A stretch of 64,000 nt of DNA. Source: Amycolatopsis granulosa. GTDB lineage: Bacteria; Actinomycetota; Actinomycetes; Mycobacteriales; Pseudonocardiaceae. Made by a program: the position numbers and the translations under genes. The notes beneath the pieces are model-generated. The model saw only the letters and a list, made by a program, of their open reading frames with translations, searched no databases and was not told the origin of the DNA. Where the stretch lies: positions 3,906,001 to 3,970,000 of the forward strand of contig NZ_JAANOV010000001.1 in NCBI RefSeq assembly GCF_011758745.1, in the 5' to 3' direction. Positions 1 through 9,703 of the stretch are shown here, piece after piece; the stretch's first letter is position 1; the number at the start of each line of letters is the position of its first letter.

Positions 1-1279
1 GCGCGATCACGCCGAGCGCGGACGCTTCGGCGTAGGTCCACCGCACTGCTTCGTCCCGCAACCGGCCACCCCGCCGCGGTGCCCGCCACGCGAGCAGTTC
101 GACCAGGTCGCCGGCCCCGTGCACCCCCGCGCCGCGGGGCAGCTCGGCGAGCGTGCCGAGCACCCGCCGGCGCACGGCCGGCGCCAGCGGCCGCCGCAGG
201 TCCTCCGACAGCGGCGCGATCGGCTTGTCCTTCGCGTCGCGCTGACCGGCCAGCGCGGGCAGTCGCGGCAGGTCCAGCCACGCCTCCGCGATGATGACCC
301 ACCGCTGCGCCGGCTCGGACGCCAGCCACGAGTCGGCGAGCGTTGTCGGTACCCACTCCGGGCTGGTGCTCTGACTGTCCGCGACCAGCCCGGCCGCCAC
401 GGCCAGCTCGGCGAGCAGCGTCGCCCTGGCGTCGTCGGCGTCCAGCTCACGCGCCAGTTTCCGCAGTTCGCGTACCCCGAGGCCGCCGGCTTTGAGCACC
501 GGTGGCGGCTGGGCCGACCACTGCGCCAGCAGGGATTCGGTCTGCCGCAGGAACTCCATGGCTTCGCCAGCCGCGGCCTCATCCACTGTGGACTGCTGGT
601 GCGGGCTGGTCGGCAGCTCCGGCTCGCGCACCGCCTTCGGCGAGCAGATCCGTCCGCCCCGCAGCGCGATCGCCACCTCGCGTGGCAGCTCCACCGTCTC
701 CTCGTCGCGGCGCAGCAGCAGCCCGCGGGCGAGCAGCTTCTGCACCGGCGTCGCGTCCGCGGCCAGCGACGGTTCGGCGCTCGCGTCCCGGGTACGCCCG
801 ATCGGCGGACCGGCGGCGAGGGCGGCGAGCACCCCGCGTTCGTCCTCCCCGGCCTCGGCGAGCGCGGACTCGGCGTCCAGGCCGGGGGCGGGCGCGCCGA
901 GCCCGGCCGGGAAGGGCCCGGCCAGCTCGCGGGCGGTGGGGATGACGCGGAGGGCGTCGTCGCCGCCCCAGGCCAGCAGCCGCGACCGCAGCCGGCCCAC
1001 GGCCGGCCGGACGTCGGCGCCGACCAGCTCGGCGATCCGGTCGAGCGGCACGGCCGCGGTGTCCGCGTCGGCGACGAGCAGGGCGTCGAGCACGGAGAGG
1101 GTGAAGGTGTCCAGGTCCTCCATCGCCCTGGCGACCGATCCGGCGGTGCCGGCACGGGTGGCGAGCACGGTGCTGTCGGACGGCGGCGGGGTCGCCAGGT
1201 CGCGCCTGGCCTGCAGGAGCGCGCCCAGCTCGTCGTCGGACGCGGACCGCAGCCAGTCCGCCAGGGAGGTCGCGGGCAT
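1..1279 (-). CDS. helicase-associated (Helicase_C_3-type) protein, N-terminal part
   Basis: The reading frame is open from an ATG at 1279-1277 to the left edge, giving 426 residues without a stop; the C-terminus lies outside the window. The protein begins MPATSLADWLRSASDDELG and is rich in short winged-helix-like helices, the pattern of the actinobacterial helicase C-terminal-domain-containing proteins (PF13625 group). In mycobacteria the homologue (Rv0862c, from memory) sits beside the XPB-type helicase ercc3, so a helicase gene may lie just left of this window. It diverges from the small gene at 1368. Its own catalytic activity is not evident; a role accompanying the helicase is inference. 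Confidence 0.75.
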   Translation of the reverse strand, partial: MPATSLADWLRSASDDELGALLQARRDLATPPPSDSTVLATRAGTAGSVARAMEDLDTFTLSVLDALLVADADTAAVPLDRIAELVGADVRPAVGRLRSRLLAWGGDDALRVIPTARELAGPFPAGLGAPAPGLDAESALAEAGEDERGVLAALAAGPPIGRTRDASAEPSLAADATPVQKLLARGLLLRRDEETVELPREVAIALRGGRICSPKAVREPELPTSPHQQSTVDEAAAGEAMEFLRQTESLLAQWSAQPPPVLKAGGLGVRELRKLARELDADDARATLLAELAVAAGLVADSQSTSPEWVPTTLADSWLASEPAQRWVIIAEAWLDLPRLPALAGQRDAKDKPIAPLSEDLRRPLAPAVRRRVLGTLAELPRGAGVHGAGDLVELLAWRAPRRGGRLRDEAVRWTYAEASALGVIA

Positions 1280-1367
1280 CACAGGTGAGGATACCCGCCC
1301 TGACCATCGGGTTCGGGCGGCTGTGAGGCAAACTGGGGACCGTAGGTGCCGAGCACTGGAGGATGAA

Positions 1368-1556
1368 GTGGCGAAGGGCGACAAGGACAAGAAGAGCGGT
1401 CGGATCGACCCCAGCTGGCCGCATCTCCCGGATGGCGAGCACCCGGTCACGGAGCTCTCCTCGGACCGCCAGGGCGCGTTGTCGCCGTTCGGGAACGTGA
1501 CGTTCCCCCTCGACGCCGTGCCGTACGTGCACCCCGAGACCGAGATCAACAAGTAG
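1368..1556 (+). CDS. conserved 62-aa hypothetical protein
   Basis: A GTG start at 1368 is preceded by GGAGGA at 1358-1363, and the frame encodes 62 residues starting MAKGDKDKKSGRIDPSWPHL and ending VHPETEINK. It is charged at the N-terminus, has no membrane segment or signal peptide and no recognised domain. It lies between the helicase-associated protein and malic enzyme; its place corresponds to Rv0863 in mycobacteria, although that is a positional argument only. The good ribosome binding site and coding-like composition support a real gene. Function unknown. Confidence 0.7.
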   Translation: MAKGDKDKKSGRIDPSWPHLPDGEHPVTELSSDRQGALSPFGNVTFPLDAVPYVHPETEINK

Positions 1557-1575
1557 ACAGCAGGGGGTAACAGCC

Positions 1576-2970
<1,395 letters not shown>

Positions 2971-2976
2971 CGCTCG

Positions 2977-3399
2977 ATGAGCCGCGCCGTCGAGGAGTCC
3001 AACCGCCGGATGCTGCGGGCGCGCGACGCGATGGACCGCGCCTACGCCCGGCCCCTCGACGTCGCGGCCCTGGCCCGGATGGTGCACGTCTCCCAGGCGC
3101 ACTTCATCCGCACCTTCCGGGCGACTTTCGGGGAGACACCGCACCGTTACCTGCAGCGGCGGCGGGTGGAGCGGTCGATGTTCATGCTGCGCGAGACCGA
3201 GCGCAGTGTGACCGAGATTTGCTTCGCGGTCGGGTTCACCAGCCTCGGCACGTTCAGCCGCACTTTCCGGGAGATCGTGGGGCGGTCGCCGTCGGAGTAC
3301 CGGCGGAGCGCCGGTGCTCCGGTCGCCGCGCCTTCCTGTTTCGGTATGGCCTGGACGCGGCCGAGCAGTTTCGGAGAAGCCGGGGGCACGGCTGGTTGA
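2977..3399 (+). CDS. AraC family transcriptional regulator (DNA-binding domain only)
   Basis: 140 residues consisting almost entirely of an AraC-type double helix-turn-helix: first helix pair around DVAALARMVHVSQAHFIRTF (25-50) and the second around EICFAVGFTSLGTFSRTFRE (75-100), ending with the typical GRSPSEYRR. No ligand-binding domain is present, as in the short AraC proteins paired with glyoxalase-fold genes. It starts 6 bases after the malic enzyme stop and is followed 14 bases later by a VOC-family gene, so the AraC/VOC pair is probably a unit. The signal it responds to is unknown. Confidence 0.85.
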   Translation: MSRAVEESNRRMLRARDAMDRAYARPLDVAALARMVHVSQAHFIRTFRATFGETPHRYLQRRRVERSMFMLRETERSVTEICFAVGFTSLGTFSRTFREIVGRSPSEYRRSAGAPVAAPSCFGMAWTRPSSFGEAGGTAG

Positions 3400-3413
3400 T
3401 TAGCGTTGTGGTC

Positions 3414-3830
3414 ATGTTCAACGCGATCACACTTTCCCAGATTTTCGTCACCGACCAGGACGAGGCGCTCGACTTCTACGTCGGCAAGCTCGGGTTCGAG
3501 GTCAAGGTGGACCAGGACCTCGGCTTCATGCGGTGGCTGACCGTGTGCGTGCCGGGCGAACCCGGCCGCGAGATCCTGCTGGAGAAGCCCGGGCCGCCGG
3601 CGATGGACGAGGGGACGGCTTCCCAGGTCCGCGAGCTGCTCGCGAAGGGCGCGACGGGTGGCTGGATCGGTCTCACCACGGACGACTGCCGCAAGACCTA
3701 CGAGGAACTCCTGGCGAAGGGCGTCGAGTTCACGCAGGAACCGACCGAGCGTCCGTACGGCATCGACTGCGGCCTGCGCGACCCCTTCGGCAACGCGATC
3801 CGCATCAACCAGCCGGTGCAGGTGGACTGA
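3414..3830 (+). CDS. VOC (glyoxalase/bleomycin resistance) family protein
   Basis: 138 residues starting at ATG 3414 (MFNAITLSQIFVTDQDEALDFY). The beta-alpha-beta-beta-beta fold is recognisable by FVTDQDEALDFYVGKLGFEV at the start and PYGIDCGLRDPFGNAIRINQP at the end, where DPFGN is the usual last-strand motif. Members bind metals and act on diverse small molecules or sequester antibiotics; substrate here is unknown. The pairing with an AraC regulator directly upstream is common in actinomycetes and suggests the regulator controls it. Confidence 0.85.
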   Translation: MFNAITLSQIFVTDQDEALDFYVGKLGFEVKVDQDLGFMRWLTVCVPGEPGREILLEKPGPPAMDEGTASQVRELLAKGATGGWIGLTTDDCRKTYEELLAKGVEFTQEPTERPYGIDCGLRDPFGNAIRINQPVQVD

Positions 3831-3902
3831 GCCTGGACCGGCCGTCCCGGCGCGGGGCATGCCCCGCACCGCTGGACCGCCGAAGGCGTTTAGCCTTGTC
3901 AC

Positions 3903-4373
3903 GTGAGTGAACTGAGCCACGTCGACGAGAAGGGTGCCGCCCGGATGGTCGACGTCTCCGGCAAGGCGGCCACCGCCCGCACAGCCATCGCCACCGGTGT
4001 GGTGCGCACCACGCCGGTGGTGATCGACCTGCTGGCCCGCGACGGGCTGCCGAAGGGCGACGCCCTCGCGACGGCCCGGATCGCCGGGATCATGGGTGCC
4101 AAGAAGGTCCCCGAGCTGATCCCGCTCTGCCACCAGATCGCCCTGTCCGGGGTGCAGGTGGAGTTCGACCTCGGGCCCGCCGAAGTACGCATCACGGCCA
4201 CGGCCAAGACCACCGACCGCACCGGTGTCGAGATGGAGGCGCTGACCGCGGTCGCCGTCGCGGGGCTCACCGTGCACGACATGATCAAGGCCGTCGATCC
4301 CGCGGCGACTTTGGACGAGGTCCGTTTGGAGCGCAAGCTCGGCGGCAAGTCCGGCGTGTGGGAGCGGCCATGA
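3903..4373 (+). CDS. moaC: cyclic pyranopterin monophosphate synthase
   Basis: 156 residues; converts the MoaA product into cyclic pyranopterin monophosphate, the first stable molybdopterin precursor. Family hallmarks are MVDVSGKAATARTAIA, KGDALATARIAGIMGAKK, the active-site segment LIPLCHQI and TGVEMEALTAVAVAGLTVHD with the catalytic lysine of MIKAVD. GTG start at 3903; the stop TGA overlaps the ATG of the mog-moaE fusion by four bases. It corresponds to moaC2 (Rv0864) by position. Confidence 0.96.
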   Translation: MSELSHVDEKGAARMVDVSGKAATARTAIATGVVRTTPVVIDLLARDGLPKGDALATARIAGIMGAKKVPELIPLCHQIALSGVQVEFDLGPAEVRITATAKTTDRTGVEMEALTAVAVAGLTVHDMIKAVDPAATLDEVRLERKLGGKSGVWERP

Positions 4374-5395
4374 ACAACGACAAGCGCACCGCCCGGGTCA
4401 TCGTCGCCTCGAACCGGGCGTCCGCCGGGGTCTACGCGGACCACACCGGGCCCGTCATCGCCGCCTGGCTGACCGAACGCGGGTACGACGTGCCCGAACC
4501 GCGGGTGGTCCCGGACGGTGACCCGGTTGCGCAGGCGATCCGCGAGGCGCTCGGCGACGACGTGCACGTGGTCGTCACGACCGGCGGTACCGGCATCTCA
4601 CCCACGGACCGCACGCCCGATGTGACCGCCCCGCTGCTGGACCACCAGCTGCCGGGGCTGGCCGAGGCGATCCGCTCGGCCGGTCTGCCCGAGGTGCCCA
4701 CCGCCGTCCTGTCCCGGGGACTCGCCGGGGTGGCCGGGCGGACGCTCGTGGTGAACCTGCCCGGCTCCCGCGGCGGCGTCCGGGACGGGCTCGCGGTGCT
4801 CGACGGCGTGCTCGACCACGCCGTGGACCAGCTCGCCGGTGGCGACCACCCGCGACCGGTGGACGCCCCGCACAGCACGGGAGCCGGGGCCGGTCACGGC
4901 TCGCCCGAGGGTGCCGGCAGCGGCGGCCGGATCGACGTCGAGCCGGAAATGACGACGGCCACCCGGGCGACCGCGTACATCGCGCGGGCCGAGGTGACCG
5001 ATCAGCCGTTGTCCGTCGAGGAGCATGCGCGCCTCGTGGACCACCAGTCCGCCGGGGCGGTGGTGACCTTCGGCGGCGTCGTGCGCGACCACGACGACGG
5101 TAAGGGCGTCAAGTCGCTCTTCTACGAGGGCCACCCGAACGCGGGCGAAGTGCTCGCCCGGGTGGTCTCCCAGGTCGCCGGCCGCCGGAGCGGGGTGCGC
5201 ACGATCGCCGTCAGCCATCGGATCGGCGCCCTGGAGATCGGTGACGTGGCGCTGGCCTGCGCCGTGTCGGCCGATCACCGGGCCGAGGCCTTCGCGACCT
5301 GCGCGGAGCTGGTCGACGAGGTGAAGGCCCAGCTTCCGGTGTGGAAGCACCAGCACTTCACCGATGGCACGGACGAGTGGGTCAACTCCCCCTGA
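4370..5395 (+). CDS. fused Mog/MoaB-type adenylyltransferase and MoaE molybdopterin synthase large subunit
   Basis: 341 residues from an ATG overlapping the moaC stop, with GGAG at 4361-4364. Residues 5-155 are a MogA/MoaB domain with TTGGTGISPTDRTPD (70-84) and the PGSRGGVRDGL segment (131-141), which adenylates molybdopterin. Residues about 155-198 are a Gly/Ala/Pro linker. Residues 200-341 are a complete MoaE domain with VTFGGVVRDHDDGKGV, YEGHPNAGEVL and the C-terminal VKAQLPVWKHQHF lysine motif that acts with MoaD in making the dithiolene. In mycobacteria mog and moaE2 are separate adjacent genes. An internal in-frame ATG at 4949 lies exactly at the linker/MoaE boundary and could allow separate MoaE synthesis, but its ribosome binding site is weak. 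Confidence 0.93.
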   Translation: MNNDKRTARVIVASNRASAGVYADHTGPVIAAWLTERGYDVPEPRVVPDGDPVAQAIREALGDDVHVVVTTGGTGISPTDRTPDVTAPLLDHQLPGLAEAIRSAGLPEVPTAVLSRGLAGVAGRTLVVNLPGSRGGVRDGLAVLDGVLDHAVDQLAGGDHPRPVDAPHSTGAGAGHGSPEGAGSGGRIDVEPEMTTATRATAYIARAEVTDQPLSVEEHARLVDHQSAGAVVTFGGVVRDHDDGKGVKSLFYEGHPNAGEVLARVVSQVAGRRSGVRTIAVSHRIGALEIGDVALACAVSADHRAEAFATCAELVDEVKAQLPVWKHQHFTDGTDEWVNSP

Positions 5396-5410
5396 AACCA
5401 AGCTTGAGGC

Positions 5411-5480
5411 GGTGCGGGTCTGGTCGACCCGCACCACCGGGGCGCCGGCGCCCCACCACCCGGGGGATTGTGGTGGGGCG
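5411..5480. terminator. two consecutive hairpins between convergent moaE and rpf
   Basis: A perfect 10-bp stem (GGTGCGGGTC 5411-5420 with GACCCGCACC 5426-5435, loop of 5) is followed by a perfect 11-bp stem (CGCCCCACCAC 5449-5459 with GTGGTGGGGCG 5470-5480), with a 16-bp self-complementary GGGGCGCCGGCGCCCC between. There is no T tract. Position between two convergent gene ends fits a bidirectional transcription terminator. Confidence 0.6.
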
Positions 5481-5493
5481 GCCGGACGCCCCC

Positions 5494-6360
<867 letters not shown>

Positions 6361-6454
6361 TTGGCGCTCGGAATCCCGGTGTTGCCGTGGCCGGTCGGGG
6401 CCAGCCGAAAAGCGACGGTACGTAACGACGAGCGTGATCGGAAATTATTCGGGA

Positions 6455-6470
6455 CGTGACCTACATCACA
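6455..6470 (-). promoter_or_regulatory. CRP/GlxR-type binding site upstream of rpf
   Basis: On the minus strand the sequence reads TGTGATGTAGGTCACG, matching the CRP consensus TGTGA-N6-TCACA at nine of ten defined positions. It lies about 285 bases before the rpf start codon. In M. tuberculosis the CRP homologue Rv3676 controls rpfA, so cAMP-linked control of this orthologue is plausible. Confidence 0.6.
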
Positions 6471-6614
6471 GTAACATCGAGCAACCTGTGCCGATCACCG
6501 TGTTTCTCCTGGTCAGTGCGCCGTTACCTGGCCGTTTCCAAGTCGAGATATTTCACCGATAGTGAGGTCTGGGTCACGTCGATCAGCCACGGTTGGACCA
6601 ATCGCGAACTGTGT

Positions 6615-6872
6615 TCAACCGCCGGCGAACGGCGGCAGCACGTCGAGCTGGGCCCCCTCTGGGAGGGGGCGCGCGGGGTCGCGGACGGCCACCCCGTCGA
6701 CGAGGAAGCTGGCCGCCCGGAGGATCCGCGGGAGGGTCTCCGGATGAAGATCGCGGAGGGCGACGACGGCTTCGGCGACCGATGCGCCGGCCGGTAACTC
6801 CAGTACCTCTTCTTCCACGCCCGCGGCCGCGCGCGCGGACGCGAAATAGCGCACGACGACGCTCACGGTCAA
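6615..6872 (-). CDS. moaD: MoaD/ThiS-family molybdopterin synthase sulfur carrier
   Basis: 85 residues with a ubiquitin-like fold (VSVVVRYFASARAAAGVEEE) and the essential C-terminal Gly-Gly (LPPFAGG) that is adenylated and thiocarboxylated. It is the small subunit partner of MoaE, here encoded as the C-terminal half of the fusion at 4370. It lies 3 bases downstream of moaA on the same strand and is surely cotranscribed with it. The 440 bases to rpf contain the rpf control region and no other gene. Confidence 0.93.
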   Translation of the reverse strand: MTVSVVVRYFASARAAAGVEEEVLELPAGASVAEAVVALRDLHPETLPRILRAASFLVDGVAVRDPARPLPEGAQLDVLPPFAGG

Positions 6873-6875
6873 GAT

Positions 6876-7937
6876 CTATCCCCCGATCGCGCTCATCGGC
6901 CGGATCGGCTGGGCGAAGCCGGCGTCGTTGATCTCGTGGCCGGCGAGCTTGCCCCACATGGTCATCCGCCAGGTCTGGGCGATCTCCTCGTCGTCCGCCC
7001 CGCCCCGCAGGAGCGCGCGCAAATCCGTTTCGTCGTTGCTGAACAGGCAGGACCGCACCGCGCCGTCCGCGGTCAGCCGGGTGCGCTCACAGGCCGCGCA
7101 GAACGGCCGGGTGACCGACGCGATGATCCCGACGTCGGCCGGTCCGCCGTCCACCAGCCATCGTTCGGCGGGCGCGCCGCCGCGTGCCTCTTGGCTCGGC
7201 GTGAGCGTGAACTCCTTGCTGAGCAACGAAAAAATCTCCGCGGCGGTCACCATGTCGGCGCGGTTCCAGCCGTGCTGGGCGTCCAGTGGCATCTGCTCGA
7301 TGAAGCGGAGGTGGTAGCCGTGCTCGATGCAGAACCGCAGCAGTGCGGCTGCCTCGTGCTCGTTGATCCCGCGCAGCAGCACCGCGTTGACCTTCACCGG
7401 GTCCAGCCCGGCGGCGCGGGCGGCGGCGAGCCCGTTCAGCACGTGGGCCAGCCGGTCGCGCCGGGTGATCCGCGCGAACGTCTCCGGGTCCACGGTGTCG
7501 AGCGAGACGTTGATCCGGTCCAGCCCGGCTTCGGCGAACGCCCTGGCCCGTTTGGCCAGACCGATCCCGTTGGTGGTCATCGAAAGCCGGGGTCGCGGGC
7601 GCAGCGCCGTGATCTCGCCGACCAGGTGCTCGAGCCCAGGGCGCAGCAGCGGTTCACCGCCGGTGAGCCGGATGTCGGTGACGCCGAGCCGCTCGACGGC
7701 GATCCGCAGCAGCCGCACGAGCTCGTCGTCGGTGAGCACCTCCTCGCCCGGCAGCCACGGCAGACCCTCCGCCGGCATGCAGTACGTGCAGCGGAGGTTG
7801 CAGCGGTCGGTCAGCGAGACGCGCAGGTCGGTCGCGACGCGGCCGAACGTGTCGACGAGGGCGGGGTTGTCCGGGCGGGGCTTCGTGGTTCCGCGTGTGC
7901 CCGGCACGCGGGGAAGCCCGAGATTTACCGCACTCAT
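6876..7937 (-). CDS. moaA: GTP 3',8-cyclase (radical SAM)
   Basis: 353 residues; starts molybdenum cofactor synthesis by cyclising GTP. The radical SAM cluster motif CNLRCTYC is near residue 46, and the second 4Fe-4S cluster is bound by CAACERTRL with a further cysteine in VRSCLF. The protein ends in the Gly-Gly (MSAIGG) needed by MoaA for activity. The ATG at 7937 is preferred over a GTG two codons earlier. Divergent from a MarR gene, followed after 3 bases by moaD. Confidence 0.96.
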   Translation of the reverse strand: MSAVNLGLPRVPGTRGTTKPRPDNPALVDTFGRVATDLRVSLTDRCNLRCTYCMPAEGLPWLPGEEVLTDDELVRLLRIAVERLGVTDIRLTGGEPLLRPGLEHLVGEITALRPRPRLSMTTNGIGLAKRARAFAEAGLDRINVSLDTVDPETFARITRRDRLAHVLNGLAAARAAGLDPVKVNAVLLRGINEHEAAALLRFCIEHGYHLRFIEQMPLDAQHGWNRADMVTAAEIFSLLSKEFTLTPSQEARGGAPAERWLVDGGPADVGIIASVTRPFCAACERTRLTADGAVRSCLFSNDETDLRALLRGGADDEEIAQTWRMTMWGKLAGHEINDAGFAQPIRPMSAIGG

Positions 7938-8039
7938 TGACACCAGCCTAACCCGGCGAACGCCCCGTGGTTGCTCATTAGAATGTCTCGGTAGCGAAGT
8001 GTTTCAACCGCGAAGACGACAGGGGAAGGGACGCGCCGG

Positions 8040-8516
8040 ATGTCCGAGGAAAGCCGGTACCCGGTGCCCCCCGAGGTGCTCGCCCGGTTCGCCGAGTACG
8101 GCCGCGAGTCGAGCACGCTCGCCGTCCTCCGGCACGCCCAGATCGCCGAGAAGATGGGTCTGTCCGCCACCGACCACAAGGCGCTCGACCTGGCCGCGCG
8201 TGCCGAAGGCCCGCTGACGGCGGGCGAGATCGCCCGGGTCACCGGCCTGTCCACCGGTGCCGTCACCGGCGTCATCGACCGCCTGGAGCGCGCGGGTTTC
8301 GTGCGCCGCGTGCGGGACGCGAACGACCGGCGCAAGGTTCTGGTCGAGGTCCTGCCGCTGGACGAGGACAAGGTGGCACCGCTGTTCTCCTCGGCCCTGG
8401 TGGTGACCGAGAAGGTGCTGGAGAAATTCACGCCGGCCGAGCGCGACGTGATCGAGCGGTACCAAAGCGAGCTGAACGCGTTGCTGCGCGAGGACGTTCT
8501 CGGTGGTAACCCGTAG
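8040..8516 (+). CDS. MarR family transcriptional regulator
   Basis: 158 residues with a winged helix: GEIARVTGLSTGAVTGVIDR as recognition region and RRVRDANDRRKVLVEV as the wing. A strong AGGGGAAGGG ribosome binding site lies in front. The gene is divergent from moaA with 102 bases between, and is followed by the ModE-like gene 33 bases later, but nothing ties it specifically to molybdenum. Ligand and target unknown. Confidence 0.85.
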   Translation: MSEESRYPVPPEVLARFAEYGRESSTLAVLRHAQIAEKMGLSATDHKALDLAARAEGPLTAGEIARVTGLSTGAVTGVIDRLERAGFVRRVRDANDRRKVLVEVLPLDEDKVAPLFSSALVVTEKVLEKFTPAERDVIERYQSELNALLREDVLGGNP

Positions 8517-8531
8517 CTTTTCCGCAAACGC

Positions 8532-8546
8532 GGGGATAATCTCCCC
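8532..8546 (+). promoter_or_regulatory. palindrome over a likely -10 box of the ModE-like/mod operon
   Basis: GGGGATAATCTCCCC has 5-bp arms around TAATC and contains GATAAT (8535-8540), a good -10 hexamer, ending ten bases before the ATG at 8550. The arrangement suggests a nearly leaderless transcript whose promoter could be blocked by a dimeric regulator, possibly the ModE-like product itself. Confidence 0.4.
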
Positions 8547-8549
8547 TCC

Positions 8550-8954
8550 ATGCCGCAATTCCGGTTATCCGAAGCCGCCGAGCTGCTCGGCGTCAGCGAC
8601 GACACCGTGCGCCGCTGGGTGCGGGGCGGGCAGCTGACCGCGGGCACCGACGCGGCCGGCCGCAAAGTCGTCGACGGTGCCGAGCTGGCCGCGTTCGCCC
8701 GCGAGCAGGCCGCCCGGCCCGGTGATCCGTCCGACGTCGGCCGGTCCGCCCGCAACCGCTTCGTCGGCCTGGTCACCGAGGTCGTCGTGGACAAGGTGAT
8801 GGCCCAGGTCGAGTTGCAGTGCGGCCCGTTCCGGGTCGTCTCCCTGATGAGTGCCGAGGCGGTGCGGGAGCTGGCCCTCGAGCCCGGGTCGCTGGCGGTT
8901 GCGGTGGTGAAGGCGACCACCGTGGTCGTCGAGACCCCAGGAGGACAGAGTTGA
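8550..8954 (+). CDS. ModE-like molybdate-responsive regulator (HTH plus Mop/TOBE domain)
   Basis: 134 residues. Residues 3-50 are an excisionase/MerR-type helix-turn-helix (FRLSEAAELLGVSDDTVRRW) and residues 66-130 a single Mop/TOBE domain (RNRFVGLVTEVVVDKVMAQV) that binds molybdate or molybdopterin. This short architecture is typical of actinobacterial regulators placed first in modABC operons. Its stop overlaps the modA start (TTGA), so it is translationally coupled to the transporter. It probably senses molybdate and regulates the operon. Confidence 0.88.
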   Translation: MPQFRLSEAAELLGVSDDTVRRWVRGGQLTAGTDAAGRKVVDGAELAAFAREQAARPGDPSDVGRSARNRFVGLVTEVVVDKVMAQVELQCGPFRVVSLMSAEAVRELALEPGSLAVAVVKATTVVVETPGGQS

Positions 8955-9703
8955 AGAAGCTGGGCGCCCTGCTGGCCGCGGCCACGCTGCTGATCACCGG
9001 ATGCGGATCGCCGTCGGGCGGGACCGGGACGAAGACGCTCACCGTGTTCGCGGCCGCGTCGCTCACCGAGTCGTTCACCGCGCTCAAGGCGCGGTTCGAA
9101 TCCGCCCACCCGGGCACCGAGGTGAGGTTCAACTTCGCCGGCTCGTCCGCGCTCGTGCAGCAGCTGTCCAACGGTGCGCGGGCCGACGTGTTCGCCTCCG
9201 CCGACCAGGCCAACATGGACAAGGCCGGGCAGGCCGGGCTGCTCGACAGTGCGCCGAGCGTTTTCGCGACCAACAAGCTGACCATCGCGGTCGCGCCGGG
9301 CAACCCGAAGGGCGTCGCCGCCTTCGCCGACCTGGCCACGCGCGGCCTCACCGTGGTGGTGTGCGCCCCGCAGGTGCCCTGCGGCTCCGCGACGCAGAAG
9401 GTCGAGCAGAAGACCGGGGTGACGCTCCGGCCGGCCAGCGAGGAGCAGGACGTCAAGCAGGTGCTGAACAAGGTGCAGACCGGTGACGCCGACGCCGGCC
9501 TGGTGTACGTGACCGACGCCGCGAGCGCGGCGGGCAAGGTCGCCCGGGTCGACTTCCCGGAGGCGTCGCAGGCCGTCAACTCCTACCCGATCGCGGTCGT
9601 GAAGAACGCACCCGAGGCCGGGCCGGCCAGGGAGTGGGTCGACTTCGTGCTGGGTCAGCAGGGCCGGGCCGAGCTGCAGAAGGCTGGTTTTGGCGCGCCG
9701 TAG
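8951..9703 (+). CDS. modA: molybdate ABC transporter substrate-binding lipoprotein
   Basis: 250 residues from TTG 8951, with AGGAGG at 8939-8944. The N-terminus is a lipoprotein signal (LLAAATLLITGC), so the mature protein is membrane-anchored. Core motifs are LTVFAAASLTESFTAL, VRFNFAGSSALVQQLSNGA, DVFASADQANM and GLVYVTDAAS, the residues cradling the oxyanion. First transporter gene of the operon, overlapping the preceding and following genes. Confidence 0.95.
   Translation: MKKLGALLAAATLLITGCGSPSGGTGTKTLTVFAAASLTESFTALKARFESAHPGTEVRFNFAGSSALVQQLSNGARADVFASADQANMDKAGQAGLLDSAPSVFATNKLTIAVAPGNPKGVAAFADLATRGLTVVVCAPQVPCGSATQKVEQKTGVTLRPASEEQDVKQVLNKVQTGDADAGLVYVTDAASAAGKVARVDFPEASQAVNSYPIAVVKNAPEAGPAREWVDFVLGQQGRAELQKAGFGAP

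Noticed and set aside
6562-6577. Second possible CRP site (GTGA and TCAC) upstream of rpf
   Set aside because: The half-sites are eight bases apart and not six, so they do not fit the CRP spacing.
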